Positions 28,645-38,665 of a stretch of 64,000 nt of DNA are shown piece after piece (the stretch's first letter is position 1; the number at the start of each line of letters is the position of its first letter). The stretch is from positions 21,118 to 85,117 of the forward strand of contig NZ_ATGG01000015.1 of assembly GCF_000413855.1 (NCBI RefSeq), read 5' to 3'. Source of the stretch: Acinetobacter gyllenbergii CIP 110306 = MTCC 11365 (lineage in GTDB: Bacteria; Pseudomonadota; Gammaproteobacteria; Pseudomonadales; Moraxellaceae). Both the position numbers and the translations under genes were made by a program. The notes beneath the pieces were generated by a model. The model was not told where the DNA came from. It saw only the letters and a list, made by a program, of their open reading frames with translations, and did not search any database.

Positions 28645-29811
28645 ATGCGCGAGTATGCTGTTTTTACTTCAGAATCTGTAAGCGAAGGTCATCCAGATAA
28701 AATGGCTGACCAAATTAGCGATGCAATTTTAGATGCAATCCTAAAAGAAGACCCGTATGCGCGTGTCGCTTGTGAAACATTAGTAAAAACAGGTGCGGTT
28801 GTTCTTGCTGGTGAAATCACAACAACAGCAAATGTGGACTTCGAAGCGATTGTACGTCAAACCGTAAATGGAATCGGCTACCACCATTCTGATTTAGGTT
28901 TTGATGGTTCGACTTGTGCCGTGATCAACATGATCGGTAAACAATCTCCTGAGATTGCACAAGGTGTTGACCGCCAAAAGCCAGAAGATCAAGGTGCAGG
29001 TGACCAAGGTCTTATGTTTGGTTATGCAAGCCGTGAGACAGATGTACTCATGCCTGCTCCAATCTCTTATGCACACCGCTTAATGGAGCGTCAAGCAGAA
29101 TTACGCCGTTCAGGTGCATTACCTTGGTTACGCCCAGATGCGAAAAGCCAAGTGACTTTTGCTTATGAAAATGGCAAACCAGTTCGTTTAGATGCAGTTG
29201 TATTATCAACTCAACACGATCCTGAAATCTCTCAAATTCAGCTTAAAGAAGCGATTATTGAAGAGATTGTTAAGCCAATCATCCCTGCCGAAATGTTCCA
29301 TGCTGGTACTAAATTCCACATCAACCCAACAGGTATGTTTGTAATTGGCGGCCCTGTAGGTGACTGTGGTTTAACAGGCCGTAAAATTATTGTCGATACT
29401 TATGGCGGGATGGCACGCCATGGTGGTGGTGCTTTCTCTGGTAAAGATCCATCGAAAGTAGACCGCTCTGCTGCATATGCCGGTCGTTATGTGGCAAAAA
29501 ATATTGTTGCTGCTGGTTTAGCAGATAAATGCGAAATCCAAGTGAGTTATGCAATCGGTGTTGCTGAACCAACGTCAATTTCTATTAATACGTTCAATAC
29601 TGGTAAAGTATCAGACGAGTTAATTATTCAATTGGTGCGCGAACACTTTGACTTACGCCCATATGGTATTACTCGTATGCTGAACCTGATCCAACCGATG
29701 TATAAGCAAACTGCAGCTTATGGTCACTTTGGTCGTGAAGGTTCTGATTCTGCATTCACGTGGGAAAAAACTGATAAAGTTGAAATCCTTAAAGATGCTG
29801 CTGGATTGTAA
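28645..29811 (+). CDS. metK: S-adenosylmethionine synthetase
   Basis: 388 residues. Signature [12 protein letters not shown], the phosphate-binding [20 protein letters not shown] and N-terminal [20 protein letters not shown]. It makes SAM from methionine and ATP. It is a single-gene unit closed by a strong terminator. Confidence 0.96.
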   Translation: MREYAVFTSESVSEGHPDKMADQISDAILDAILKEDPYARVACETLVKTGAVVLAGEITTTANVDFEAIVRQTVNGIGYHHSDLGFDGSTCAVINMIGKQSPEIAQGVDRQKPEDQGAGDQGLMFGYASRETDVLMPAPISYAHRLMERQAELRRSGALPWLRPDAKSQVTFAYENGKPVRLDAVVLSTQHDPEISQIQLKEAIIEEIVKPIIPAEMFHAGTKFHINPTGMFVIGGPVGDCGLTGRKIIVDTYGGMARHGGGAFSGKDPSKVDRSAAYAGRYVAKNIVAAGLADKCEIQVSYAIGVAEPTSISINTFNTGKVSDELIIQLVREHFDLRPYGITRMLNLIQPMYKQTAAYGHFGREGSDSAFTWEKTDKVEILKDAAGL

Positions 29812-29828
29812 TCCACACTGCTCTTTCA

Positions 29829-29857
29829 TAAAAAAGCTCGCATTTGCGAGCTTTTTT
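29829..29857. terminator. Terminator after metK, bidirectional
   Basis: AAAAAGCTCGC and GCGAGCTTTTT pair around ATTT. Confidence 0.9.
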
Positions 29858-29870
29858 ATTACCCCTAACA

Positions 29871-30128
29871 TCATTTATTCGAATTGGTATTATCTTGCTT
29901 AAACATTTCAAAGAGTGAATTGCTTTGAACTGGCTGATCTTCTTGATGATGTTGCGTATACAAATGTGCAAGCTTAATGACTACGACAACTGCCAGACAT
30001 GCCGCCACACAGAACATCCACATGCCATACGGACTGCGGATATGATGAGAGCCACAGTGTGGGCACTCTTTATCAGTTGATGCAACAACCTTGTCACAAC
30101 ATGCACAATGATATTGATATAACATCAT
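29871..30128 (-). CDS. Zinc-ribbon membrane protein
   Basis: 85 residues. Two Cys pairs, CACCDK and CPHCGS, form a zinc ribbon; one membrane helix follows (MFCVAACLAVVVVIKLAHLY) and then a polar tail. AGGAGG precedes two adjacent ATG codons (spacing 5 and 8), so the start is uncertain by one residue. The family is not recognised; such proteins are common in Acinetobacter and unnamed. Confidence 0.7.
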   Translation of the reverse strand: MMLYQYHCACCDKVVASTDKECPHCGSHHIRSPYGMWMFCVAACLAVVVVIKLAHLYTQHHQEDQPVQSNSLFEMFKQDNTNSNK

Positions 30129-30370
30129 TAATTCCTCCTACCACTTATTTTTTATTTTCTTTTTACAACAATTTCATATGTCGCACTTTTATCCTATGAA
30201 AAAAAAACCAAGAATTCAATCTAGTTTTCTGACCTACCCATTCAAATTAACAATTTTTTATGACAATTTGATTAGAATTTTGATTTTAAGCAAATCTTTA
30301 AGTGCTTAATATTATTTTGATCTTTCACGTAATTTGATAAAATAAACTTTTGCATGTTATGGAATACAGC

Positions 30371-30556
30371 ATGACTCAATTAATTAATAAAGGTGGATTT
30401 CGCGAACGGGCAAATCGCAGTCGAAAGTATAAACAATCAGAAAATGAGGTTACGACGCTGCAACCGAGCCATTACCAACCACAAAGTAAGGAAGCCAACT
30501 TAGCTGCTACGTCCGAACCCACACAGAATCTTCAAGACCCAAAAGATAAGCCATAA
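30371..30556 (+). CDS. Small basic hypothetical protein
   Basis: 61 residues from the ATG at 30371 with GGA 8 bases upstream; longer forms begin at a TTG at 30350 or an ATG at 30359. It is polar and probably disordered (GGFRERANRSRKYKQSENEV). No family is recognised. A terminator directly follows, which supports expression of this frame. Confidence 0.5.
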   Translation: MTQLINKGGFRERANRSRKYKQSENEVTTLQPSHYQPQSKEANLAATSEPTQNLQDPKDKP

Positions 30557-30586
30557 AAAAGCACACTTGATCAAGTGTGCTTTTTG
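30554..30586 (+). terminator. Terminator after the 61-residue gene
   Basis: AAAAAAGCACACTTGA and TCAAGTGTGCTTTTT form a perfect stem. It also lies just after the 3' end of the minus-strand fxsA, so it may be bidirectional. Confidence 0.88.
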
Positions 30587-30599
30587 AAGCAAATTAAAA

Positions 30600-31160
30600 T
30601 CAATTCACATCTTTAAATTCAATTTTCTTCTGATCAGGTTTTACTTCACGTGCTTCACCATCAATAATGGTTGAATCACGATACTGACCACCACCTTGTT
30701 GATTCTGCATATCCTGCATCTGACGCATCAAATCAGCAAATGGATTCGGGCCTGCAGCACCACCGCCCATACCACCCATCATTTTATCCATCATGGCTTG
30801 CTGACGCTTGGCCATGGTTTTCATCAATGCATTGCGAAACGCCGTTTGAACAGGTGGAATTAAAACCAATACAGCCAATACATCAGAAATTAAACCAGGA
30901 ACCATCAATAGAAAACCAGACATCGCCAGTGCTAATTTCTTGGTGACTGCTGGATCACCACCTAATTGGCCTGTCATCTGCATTTGCTGCAATTGAGGCA
31001 TAATACCCGATGTACTTGAACGAACCATATTCAGGCCAATGAAGAATGCGATAATGAACCAGAAAAAGACATACCACATACTTCCAACGAGGTCACCCAC
31101 GCCAATCCAGACTAAAACTTCAGCAATTGTGCCAAATACCACGATAAGAAGTAGATTCAT
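30600..31160 (-). CDS. fxsA: FxsA-family membrane protein
   Basis: 186 residues. Four hydrophobic segments in the first 100 residues (LLLIVVFGTIAEVLVWIGVG, MWYVFFWFIIAFFIGLNMV, then LALAMSGFLLMVPGLISDVL, LAVLVLIPPVQTAFRNAL), with the FxsA mark LMVPGLISDVLAVLVLIPP, followed by a Met/Gln/Gly-rich tail (MMDKMMGGMGGGAAGPNPFA). E. coli FxsA was found as a suppressor of F-plasmid exclusion of phage T7; its ordinary function is unknown. Confidence 0.88.
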   Translation of the reverse strand: MNLLLIVVFGTIAEVLVWIGVGDLVGSMWYVFFWFIIAFFIGLNMVRSSTSGIMPQLQQMQMTGQLGGDPAVTKKLALAMSGFLLMVPGLISDVLAVLVLIPPVQTAFRNALMKTMAKRQQAMMDKMMGGMGGGAAGPNPFADLMRQMQDMQNQQGGGQYRDSTIIDGEAREVKPDQKKIEFKDVN

Positions 31161-31291
31161 GTCAAATCTCGAAAATTAAAACCTTGTGCAATCTTGAACA
31201 ATCAATCCTGACACAACAAATAAAATAAACTCAATAAACTAATTGATGGGTACATTTCTCAATTTATCAAGTCCAATGTGATAGCTTGTAT

Positions 31292-31328
31292 AAAAAAGCT
31301 CCCAATTAAATTTGATCTAATTGAGAGC
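31292..31328 (-). terminator. Terminator after the I78-like lipoprotein gene
   Basis: GCTCTCAATTA pairs with TAATTGGGAGC on the minus strand, followed by T6. Confidence 0.8.
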
Positions 31329-31346
31329 CTAAACAGCCTTTAATGA

Positions 31347-31781
31347 TTAACCACACGTTGCTTGAGTAATCTTCTTAGACTGAGGGTCAATCGTTACCGT
31401 CACACGATTTTCACGATAATCCATGGTGACAGGCTGGTTTGGTCCAACACTGCGAACAATCTCTGATTTGGTTTTCTGTTTGATTTGATCTTCGCTTAAT
31501 CCAGACTGACCAATGAGCTTCGTCGCTTCATCTGCCAGGCATTTCGGCTGGTTTGCGCGGAATAACTCCCACTCTTCGACCACTTGACCATTGGGTAACT
31601 TACAGTATCCAACCTGACCATTGGCTTCATTTTTAATTTCTAACTGACCACCCTGCTCTACACAATATTTGCTCGCAGGGTTTGCCATACCAATTTTTGG
31701 TGGCGTCATCTCTTTATTTGGTGTTGCTGAACACGCTGCCAATGAGGCTACAATTGCACCTAAAAGTAAGATCTTTTTCAT
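31347..31781 (-). CDS. Lipoprotein with DUF333 and peptidase-inhibitor I78-like domains
   Basis: 144 residues from the internal ATG ending at 31781; the longer frame adds a segment that hides the signal. MKKILLLGAIVASLAACS has the lipobox LAAC. Residues 35-75 (NPASKYCVEQGGQLEIKNEA, GYCKLPNGQVVEEWELFR) are a DUF333 domain. The C-terminal part (YRENRVTVTIDPQSKKITQA, then TCG) resembles the I78 inhibitor/proteinase-inhibitor elastin-like family. Role in the envelope unknown. Confidence 0.8.
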   Translation of the reverse strand: MKKILLLGAIVASLAACSATPNKEMTPPKIGMANPASKYCVEQGGQLEIKNEANGQVGYCKLPNGQVVEEWELFRANQPKCLADEATKLIGQSGLSEDQIKQKTKSEIVRSVGPNQPVTMDYRENRVTVTIDPQSKKITQATCG

Positions 31782-31878
31782 GATTTGAATTCTGATAAAG
31801 TAAAAAGCAAAGATAACAAAATAGTTTAGATTATTATGTCTATGATTTGAAACAGGAAGCAAACCGATACACTCTAAT

Positions 31879-32454
31879 TTATAATTTTTTAAAAGTACTC
31901 ACAAACCTATTAAATACATTCATTTTCGGTTTGTTTATCAGACTACCATATTGTTTATCTGTTATCCGCCTTAAGCGGTATTTCATCTCCTGAGCTATTT
32001 CTTCATTTTCGCTTTGTGCATGCTGCCTTATTAAAGCGATCGCTTCTTCAGTGCCAATATCTGCCAAGGCATGACTAAACCATTTTGTGATGACCCCATC
32101 ATCAGAAGCCGTATATTCAAACCGCTTAAAACCCTGCTCAAGAACTTTTGCAATACTAGCCACACTTGATGGATGGGCAAGATCTTGCAGCTCTTTTGTT
32201 ATCATTTGATGCTGGTAATGCCCATCTAACAATAACAAATGATTTAAAACCGAAACCTTGATCTCTTGATTTTCTATCTTAAATGCCAAATCAGCCACAA
32301 ACTCAAGCATATCGGTATCACTTTGATGAACGCCACGCTCAAACATTTCCATCAAATAAGTGAATTTATTTTCATCAGCAATATTCACACTCCCCCAGAA
32401 TGCATCTACTTTTGCATAATAATCCAAAACCGAATCTCCCTTTAAAATACTCAT
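31879..32454 (-). CDS. Helical-repeat hypothetical protein
   Basis: 191 residues, soluble, with alternating helices (MLEFVADLAFKIENQEIKVS, VLNHLLLLDGHYQHQMI, WFSHALADIGTEEAIALIRQ) suggesting HEAT-like repeats. It begins six bases before the end codon of the upstream 53-residue frame is cleared, so the two are closely linked. Family not recognised; size and repeat type fit immunity or adaptor proteins, but that is a guess. Confidence 0.6.
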   Translation of the reverse strand: MSILKGDSVLDYYAKVDAFWGSVNIADENKFTYLMEMFERGVHQSDTDMLEFVADLAFKIENQEIKVSVLNHLLLLDGHYQHQMITKELQDLAHPSSVASIAKVLEQGFKRFEYTASDDGVITKWFSHALADIGTEEAIALIRQHAQSENEEIAQEMKYRLRRITDKQYGSLINKPKMNVFNRFVSTFKKL

Positions 32455-32459
32455 CTCGA

Positions 32460-32621
32460 TTACTGAATAACAATAAACTCCAATCGAATCGCCTCATCGA
32501 CCAAGTAATGCTCTTTAATGAGATAAAAATAAGGTCGAGTATGGATCCACTCATCCATTTCCATAATGGCCTGCGTGTACCCCGTCGCCGCTGAAAAATC
32601 TTTAACTTGTATAACATCCAT
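32460..32621 (-). CDS. Small hypothetical protein upstream of the helical-repeat gene
   Basis: 53 residues, MDVIQVKDFSAATGYTQAIM and on to LEFIVIQ; an ATG three codons upstream is also in frame but abuts the AAGG site, which fits the later ATG better (about 8 bases). The stop is 5 bases from the next start, so the two genes form one unit. The clean frame and ribosome site support a real gene. Alternatively it is the truncated end of a larger effector gene. Confidence 0.45.
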   Translation of the reverse strand: MDVIQVKDFSAATGYTQAIMEMDEWIHTRPYFYLIKEHYLVDEAIRLEFIVIQ

Positions 32622-32753
32622 GGACTTCATCCTTTTTATTTAGCCTAACATATTATATTTATTCATATATAGAATAAAATACAGCCTAATCAGTCAGTTG
32701 TCATAGCTTTCGATCAGGCCATGCTTTATACAACTTTTTTCATTAGAGACTAG

Positions 32754-32785
32754 AAAAAATGTCTCATATTGAAGAGACATTTTTT
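32754..32785 (-). terminator. Terminator after the FAD oxidoreductase
   Basis: AAAAAATGTCTC and GAGACATTTTTT pair perfectly across ATATTGAA. Confidence 0.92.
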
Positions 32786-32802
32786 CCAAATAAGAACGCA
32801 GA

Positions 32803-34221
32803 TTAGAACGATACCATTTTTCCAGGATTCAGCATTCCTGTTATACCATACCACCCTTTAGACATTGGGATCGCTAGCGGAGCCAATAAACGACCAAATA
32901 AGATATCGCTGTGCTGAATTTTGGTGAGCATTGCATAATCTGCATTTGCACCAGAAAAATCGTCTGCAATTGCTTTTCCAATTCGTACCGTTTGCGCCAC
33001 ACCATGTCCACTCCAACCATGTACTGCATAAATTGGATACTTATTTCCAAACTTACGGTTATCTGTCGCGCCATTCATGGTCAAATCACTGACCCCACTC
33101 CAACAGAAATCCATCTCAACAGTCTCCAGTTGAGGGAAAACTTTGTGAATACGCCCAAGCAAGTACTGATTCATCTTAGCAGCAGACCAACTTGTTCCTG
33201 TTCCTTGCCCACCGAATAGCAAACGATTTTTGGAAACTCCACGATAGTAATCAATCTGTAATTGCGTGTCATAAACAGGATGGTCTTGTGGCAACAAATC
33301 TATTAATGGCAGTTGTAAAGGTGCAGTAACGGCAATGTAGGTATGAAATGGGATGGCTGTTTGCTTCTTCTCTGGAAGTAGTTTAAATGCATTATGATGT
33401 ACTGCAATGACCACACTTTTACGTGCTTTTATTATACCCGATGCTGTCTGTACATAAACACCATCAGCTTGCTCAGTGATTGATAACACTTCCGTTTGTT
33501 CAAACACCTGCCCGCCATTCTGGCAGAAGCCGTGTACTAAGGCGCGGTTAAGTGCCAGTGGATGAATATGGCCACCTAAGTCATCAACCAAGCCACCCTT
33601 ATAAAGATCAGATTTGATTAAAGCCTTAAGTTCGTATTCACCAACAACCTGTGTATGATCTTCGCCCAAATACTTCCGAGCATCTGCACCTTGAGTCAAA
33701 GCAATCAAATGTCCTTCATGTACAGCAGCGGTAATATGTCCACGTTTACGTGCTAAGTTAACAGCATATTTTTCTGCGATATGATCAATTAAAGACATCG
33801 CTTCTGTCGACGTAAAATGCCAAAGTTTTTTAGCATCTTCATAGCTAAAGCGCTTAATCATCTCCTCGGCTTCCCAACGGGCTAAGCCAGGCGTAAGCTG
33901 CCCTCCATTTCGGCCTGAAGCAGCTGAACCAATTCGGTTCTTTTCAACCAAAATGGTATCCACACCTTGTTCAGCCAAATGCAATGCCGCTGAAGCACCC
34001 AATAATCCGCCACCGATCACAACGACATCACAGGTTTGATCCGAATTGAGCGCATCAAAACAATGCCAATCCGCTAAGGAACTTTCATAATAGTTTGCAG
34101 GATGATCAAACTGACCATGTTTCGGATTTACCCAGCTCCACTCATTCGAATTTTTATATGCTTTACTTTCTTTAAAAACAACATCATCTAAATGCGCTGG
34201 CTTGTTTATACCGCTATACAT
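32803..34221 (-). CDS. FAD-dependent amine/amino acid oxidoreductase (DAO family, PuuB-like)
   Basis: 472 residues. Dinucleotide fold CDVVVIGGGLLGASAALHLA near residue 65, then VEKNRIGSAASGRNGGQLTP, the flavin region of gamma-glutamylputrescine oxidase and related DAO enzymes, and C-terminal YAVHGWSGHGVAQTVRIGK. These oxidise polyamine or amino-group substrates in the cytoplasm and release hydrogen peroxide or reduce quinone. No puu operon is adjacent, so the substrate is not assigned. Confidence 0.85.
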   Translation of the reverse strand: MYSGINKPAHLDDVVFKESKAYKNSNEWSWVNPKHGQFDHPANYYESSLADWHCFDALNSDQTCDVVVIGGGLLGASAALHLAEQGVDTILVEKNRIGSAASGRNGGQLTPGLARWEAEEMIKRFSYEDAKKLWHFTSTEAMSLIDHIAEKYAVNLARKRGHITAAVHEGHLIALTQGADARKYLGEDHTQVVGEYELKALIKSDLYKGGLVDDLGGHIHPLALNRALVHGFCQNGGQVFEQTEVLSITEQADGVYVQTASGIIKARKSVVIAVHHNAFKLLPEKKQTAIPFHTYIAVTAPLQLPLIDLLPQDHPVYDTQLQIDYYRGVSKNRLLFGGQGTGTSWSAAKMNQYLLGRIHKVFPQLETVEMDFCWSGVSDLTMNGATDNRKFGNKYPIYAVHGWSGHGVAQTVRIGKAIADDFSGANADYAMLTKIQHSDILFGRLLAPLAIPMSKGWYGITGMLNPGKMVSF

Positions 34222-34410
34222 TTGTAATTCACCTAAAACAATTTCTTACTGATTAATTGCTATAGTTTATCGCAAAAAAAATGAGCAATAAAACCAGAAT
34301 CTTTCAATATTTTTGATAGGTTATTTACCTAAATCTTTCTATTTATTGTTTTATAAATCTAGCCAACAATGAAATACACCAAAGTCGAAATAAAACTGAG
34401 GAGTGAGCAT

Positions 34411-34439
34411 TAAAAAAGCACCCGAAGGTGCTTTTCTTT
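34411..34439. terminator. Terminator, downstream of the 43-codon frame
   Basis: AAAAAGCACC and GGTGCTTTT pair around CGAA. T-runs on both sides. Confidence 0.8.
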
Positions 34440-34440
34440 C

Positions 34441-34572
34441 TTATAGGCTGGTTGCAATCAAGACGACAAAGCTGAATAACAACGTCCCTAAAGATCTTTT
34501 ACAATGTACATGAACTTCTTGCTCAAACCCTTGAGCATACGGCTCCAAGTTTTCCATAACTTTAACGCTCAT
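34441..34572 (-). CDS. 43-residue single-helix membrane protein, probable
   Basis: Open frame MSVKVMENLEPYAQGFEQEV followed by a C-terminal helix (LGTLLFSFVVLIATSL). It sits alone in a 580-base gap and ends directly at a terminator, which supports a transcript. The ribosome site is weak. Not recognised as a family. Confidence 0.4.
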   Translation of the reverse strand: MSVKVMENLEPYAQGFEQEVHVHCKRSLGTLLFSFVVLIATSL

Positions 34573-34756
34573 TAAATGTACCACACTTGTTAATTTGCCT
34601 AATAAATTAACAAGAATAAATTAGCAAAAAGTCTTATATCTGACTAGTGCAATTTTTCAACCAGATGGTTAATTTATGACAAAAAGTGACAGTTTATTTA
34701 AAAAATTTAAAAATAAACCGAATTATGTAAAGGAACGTATGCTCAAAAGATTGCCA

Positions 34757-34789
34757 TAAAAAAAGCCCATCAATCGTGAGCTTTTTTTA
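34757..34789 (-). terminator. Terminator after the first cold-shock gene
   Basis: GCTCA pairs with TGGGC (one wobble) between T7 and A7 runs on the minus strand. Confidence 0.65.
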
Positions 34790-34804
34790 TTTACTGATCT
34801 AAGA

Positions 34805-35017
34805 TTATTGGATCACAGTAATTTGGGTTGCTTGAGGTCCTTTCTTACCTTCACCTAAAATAAATGAAACGCGTTGACCTTCTTTTAGAACTTTGAAGCC
34901 AGAGCTTTGAATTTCACTGAAATGAGCAAAAACATCTTGTCCAGAATCTGCATGAATAAAGCCAAAACCTTTAGTTTCGTTAAACCACTTAACAGTACCA
35001 GTAACTGTATCAGACAT
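34805..35017 (-). CDS. Cold-shock domain protein (CspA family), copy 1
   Basis: 70 residues. [20 protein letters not shown] carries RNP1 (KGFGFI), and DVFAHFSEI carries RNP2. It is an RNA chaperone that melts secondary structures at low temperature. A 450-base leader region separates it from copy 2, which is about 85-90 percent identical, so the two are paralogs. Long leaders are typical of cold-induced csp mRNAs. Confidence 0.95.
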   Translation of the reverse strand: MSDTVTGTVKWFNETKGFGFIHADSGQDVFAHFSEIQSSGFKVLKEGQRVSFILGEGKKGPQATQITVIQ

Positions 35018-35419
35018 ATACTTAAACCTATATTTAAAAAATTGGGGCGCTTAGCAGCGAGCAACTTGGAATCATAAACTTTGAAAGGAAATCTGATAAA
35101 ACGAAAGGTTTGTCTAAAACTACGAGATCAAAGATTTTCTGAATCAACAGTGTTATTCTTCTAGTCAGTTTTACTATACACGACTTTACATTTTTCACGC
35201 AATCTCTATCTTTTACAGCTGGCTTAAATGATGTTTTTAAGCATGCATTTCTGCAAAACCGAGTAAAGATTAATATTTTTTTATTTTAATATTCATATAG
35301 TTAAAAAACTTCATTTTATTTAACATTCAAAATTCTGCTTTTTATATAAATTTTTAACATATTATTTCATTTCCATATGCTCACAAATATCCATCATTCA
35401 TGAGCATTTTTTAAGGTAC
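35018..35419 (-). promoter_or_regulatory. Long leader/promoter region of cold-shock copy 1
   Basis: About 400 bases with no gene. The first 150 bases upstream of the start are purine and AT rich and would be the 5' leader if promoted near 35170. I cannot fold it here, so thermosensing is only suggested by the family. Confidence 0.4.
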
Positions 35420-35452
35420 AAAAAAAGCCCACAGAGTGTGAGCTTTTTTTTC
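35420..35452 (-). terminator. Terminator after the second cold-shock gene
   Basis: GCTCACACTCTGTGGGC between T8 and A7 runs on the minus strand, similar in sequence to the copy 1 terminator. Confidence 0.75.
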
Positions 35453-35467
35453 ACTGGTCTAAAGTAA

Positions 35468-35677
35468 TTAGATAACAGTAATTAGAGTTGCTTGTGGTCC
35501 TTTTTTACCTTGACCAAGAACAAACGAAACGCGTTGGCCTTCATTCAATACTTTGAAGCCCTTGCTTTGGATTTCGCTGAAATGAGCAAAAACGTCTTCG
35601 CCAGAGTCAGCTTGAATAAAACCAAAACCTTTAGTTTCGTTGAACCACTTAACAGTACCAGTAACTGTATCAGACAT
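35468..35677 (-). CDS. Cold-shock domain protein (CspA family), copy 2
   Basis: 69 residues, with the same RNP1 (KGFGFI) and RNP2 (DVFAHF) as copy 1, differing at about nine positions (HADSGQ to [16 protein letters not shown] to [15 protein letters not shown] to VLGQG). Each copy has its own leader and terminator, so they are regulated separately. Tandem duplication is the simplest origin. Confidence 0.95.
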   Translation of the reverse strand: MSDTVTGTVKWFNETKGFGFIQADSGEDVFAHFSEIQSKGFKVLNEGQRVSFVLGQGKKGPQATLITVI

Positions 35678-35787
35678 ACCTTTAAACCTTTTAAACTTTG
35701 TTCATTTATGAATTAAACCATAACTTTTACATTATGATTTAATACAATCTATCTGTATTAAATAGATACTACAAGTATGTAAACCAT

Positions 35788-36021
35788 TTATGTCAATCGA
35801 TAAAGTTGATTAACATCGGTATAGAAACTTTTCCCGTCTAGATTAAAGTCAATTTCCTGACCCGATTCCAACAGTACTTTCTTTCCTACTTCCACCCATT
35901 TAAAGCCGTTCAACGTGTTTTGCTGACGCTTTAAAGGGATGATTTGCACACAAATCTCATTGCCATTTATGGCTTTGGCTACACGCCATTCATTAATAAT
36001 TTTCAACACAAAATCACTCAT
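35788..36021 (-). CDS. Small hypothetical protein
   Basis: 77 residues from the ATG ending at 36021; a TTG four codons upstream is also in frame, and neither has a clear ribosome site. It is beta-rich (KWVEVGKKVLLESGQEIDFN, LDGKSFYTDVNQLYRLT), soluble. The family is not recognised, although similar short proteins occur in Acinetobacter. Confidence 0.5.
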   Translation of the reverse strand: MSDFVLKIINEWRVAKAINGNEICVQIIPLKRQQNTLNGFKWVEVGKKVLLESGQEIDFNLDGKSFYTDVNQLYRLT

Positions 36022-36210
36022 TCCTGAGCTCAAGTGATCGATTTGGATTTACTATAACGCTAGATTAATTGAGAGAGGATAACTACAATTCTAGAATCTA
36101 ATAATTTTTAGCTTTCTTTAGGGTTATTTCAGCTAACTTTTTGCTGTCTAATTTCTTAAGTAGACAACAATTCAATAATCACAGAGCTAATATTCAATTA
36201 ACTTTTAAAG

Positions 36211-36287
<77 letters not shown>

Positions 36288-36606
36288 TCAACATTTGATC
36301 ATCACATCTGATCAATGAGATGCTTTATACGCCCATCTCCCCCACAATGCAAATTTTTTTTAGAAAAATCACATAATTTCCTTCTTAATGCCTAAATTAA
36401 GTACAAATCGATCATTTTTACGACTTTTCCATACTCCTATAGATTGCACTCAGATCATGCTTCAATTTTAATTTTTTTAAGTGTGATTTAATGAATCGTT
36501 CAATAAATCAACTATTTTCTTATAATTCAAAATACTACAAAAAAATTATGCAGTAAAAAGTCCATTATGTAACAATATTGCCAATCTTTTATTTTTATAG
36601 TGCTTC
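36288..36606. other. Intergenic region before ruvC
   Basis: 319 AT-rich bases holding the promoter of the minus-strand tRNA near its right side and the ruvC promoter near 36570. No gene or clear repeat seen. Confidence 0.4.
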
Positions 36607-37152
36607 ATGTCATTAATTATTGGTATTGACCCTGGTTCACGCTTAACAGGTTATGGAATTATCGAAAAAGATGGCAATAAGCTGCGGTTTGTTGATGCAG
36701 GAACCATTCGTACTGAAACTCAAGGTATGCCTGAACGTTTAAAACGTATTTTTGCGGGTGTCGAACGGATTGTTAAATTTCATGGCCCAACGGAAGCAGC
36801 AGTCGAGCAAGTGTTTATGGCACAAAACCCCGATTCGGCTTTAAAACTTGGTCAGGCGCGCGGTGCAGCAATTGCGGCCTTGGTCAATTTAGACTTACAG
36901 GTTGCAGAATACACCGCTCGCCAGATTAAACAGTCAGTTGTCGGTTACGGTGCTGCAGATAAAGAACAAGTTCAAATGATGGTGATGCGTCTACTCAATT
37001 TGACCATTAAGCCACAGTCCGATGCCGCCGATGCCCTTGCCGCTGCAATTTGTCATGCCCATGCTTCTGGTAGTATGAGCAAAATGGCCGTGCTCAATGC
37101 TTTAGGGGGTATGGCTCGTGGGCGCAGTCGTGCGAGTACCAGACGCCGTTAA
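36607..37152 (+). CDS. ruvC: Holliday junction endonuclease RuvC
   Basis: 181 residues. First catalytic Asp in [15 protein letters not shown], Glu in [18 protein letters not shown] and the C-terminal Asp pair in [16 protein letters not shown]. It resolves Holliday junctions as a dimer with RuvAB. ruvA/B are not adjacent. The stop overlaps the convergent nnr stop by four bases. The tail is unusually basic ([11 protein letters not shown]). Confidence 0.95.
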   Translation: MSLIIGIDPGSRLTGYGIIEKDGNKLRFVDAGTIRTETQGMPERLKRIFAGVERIVKFHGPTEAAVEQVFMAQNPDSALKLGQARGAAIAALVNLDLQVAEYTARQIKQSVVGYGAADKEQVQMMVMRLLNLTIKPQSDAADALAAAICHAHASGSMSKMAVLNALGGMARGRSRASTRRR

Positions 37153-38642
37153 TCGTTTTGATTCACCACGACATAAATCATTTTCCCCATATCATGTGCT
37201 TGCAATCCTCGCATACCCTTCTTAGCCAGCAGATCACCTGCCTGCGCATGTAAGCTGACGATCTCATGCAAAGCAATCTGTTGATGAAATTGAGCTTTTA
37301 AACTGGCAATCATGCCTGCCAGTACATCTCCCATTCCACCAGTACCCATGCCCGCATTACCTTGTGTACAGATAAATAATTGCTCTTCTAAAATTAAACT
37401 ACCTGCGCCTTTTAACACCCACCGTCCAGCATATTTTTGTTGTAACTGATAAATTGCAGCGATACGGTCGTGTTCTATATCCGCAGCTGTACACCCCAAG
37501 AGTGTTGCGGCCTCACCTGAATGTGGCGTTGCATAGAGATGCTGGTTTAATTGTTGCGGATGCTTGGCCAGAAACCACAAGCCATCGGCATCAAGCACAA
37601 CCTCTAAATGAGAGTTTTGCTTGAGTAAATCAAGCCATTGCAAATATATCTGCTCTGCCCATTCATCTCTTCCTAAGCCCATCCCAAAACAGACTGCATC
37701 CACCTGTGTTAATAGCTGTTGAATGGTTTGTTGATCTAAAGCATTAATGTCTCGCACCATAATATTTGGTGAACGTGCCAAAATGGCCTGATGATGTTTA
37801 GCATGACAGATCACACTGACTTTGCCTGCCCCTGCATGAAACGCAGCTTCAGCAGCCATAATGACTGCACCTCCCATATCGGCATGTCCACCTACAACCA
37901 ATACATGACCATAGCTGCCTTTATGCCCAAAAGCTTGACGCTTGGGTAATGCGATTTTTTCGGGTGACAGATAGGCAAGTGGTTTTAACTCTGGGTCAAC
38001 AGGAATCAAACTCAGCAAATGTAGTTTTCCCACATATTGCTTAGCTTGACCCGTAAACAAACCTGCTTTATAGCCCAGAATGGTAAAGGTTTGATCGGCT
38101 TGTACCGCACACGGCAACGTTTGTCCTGTATTGGCCTGTAAGCCACTCGGGATATCGATTGATACTTTTAAACCAGTTTGCAAATTATAAAGTTGGATAA
38201 TCTCTTGCCACTTTTGATCAAGTGCTCGATTGAGACCAATGCCAAATAAAGCATCAATATGACAATCAAAAATGGGAAGTTCTTGATGAACTGCGCTTTC
38301 TGACAACAGATAATCAATACTTTGAATATCGACTTGAAAAGACTGCGCATAATCAGCTGCTTGTTTTAAATCTACTGATTGACCGAGTTCAGATGCAAAT
38401 ACAGTGATGTTAAATCCCTGTTGCTTCAGAAATGCAGCAATATAATAGCCATCGCCAGCATTATTGCCTTGTCCGCACCAAACTGCGATCTTTTGAATCT
38501 TATTTTGCTGAAATTGTTGCATTAACTGTTGTGTAATTGTCCAAGCCGCTTGCTGCATGAGCCCTAAAGATGAATTTTGCTGAGCAAACCAACGCTGCTC
38601 CCATGCTTGGATACTTTGGCTATGGTAAACTACAGCTTGCAT
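37149..38642 (-). CDS. nnr: Bifunctional NAD(P)H-hydrate epimerase / dehydratase
   Basis: 497 residues. The N-terminal YjeF epimerase domain has [16 protein letters not shown] and [10 protein letters not shown]; the C-terminal ADP/ATP-dependent dehydratase domain has [29 protein letters not shown] and [18 protein letters not shown]. It repairs damaged NADH/NADPH hydrates. It is divergent from queG with only 23 bases between starts and convergent with ruvC. Confidence 0.92.
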   Translation of the reverse strand: MQAVVYHSQSIQAWEQRWFAQQNSSLGLMQQAAWTITQQLMQQFQQNKIQKIAVWCGQGNNAGDGYYIAAFLKQQGFNITVFASELGQSVDLKQAADYAQSFQVDIQSIDYLLSESAVHQELPIFDCHIDALFGIGLNRALDQKWQEIIQLYNLQTGLKVSIDIPSGLQANTGQTLPCAVQADQTFTILGYKAGLFTGQAKQYVGKLHLLSLIPVDPELKPLAYLSPEKIALPKRQAFGHKGSYGHVLVVGGHADMGGAVIMAAEAAFHAGAGKVSVICHAKHHQAILARSPNIMVRDINALDQQTIQQLLTQVDAVCFGMGLGRDEWAEQIYLQWLDLLKQNSHLEVVLDADGLWFLAKHPQQLNQHLYATPHSGEAATLLGCTAADIEHDRIAAIYQLQQKYAGRWVLKGAGSLILEEQLFICTQGNAGMGTGGMGDVLAGMIASLKAQFHQQIALHEIVSLHAQAGDLLAKKGMRGLQAHDMGKMIYVVVNQND

Positions 38643-38665
38643 GTTTTTTTCCTTATTCTCGTTTT

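Noticed and set aside
38570..38665. N-terminal extension of queG
   Set aside because: It would overlap the start of the divergent nnr gene and does not resemble the N-terminus of QueG.
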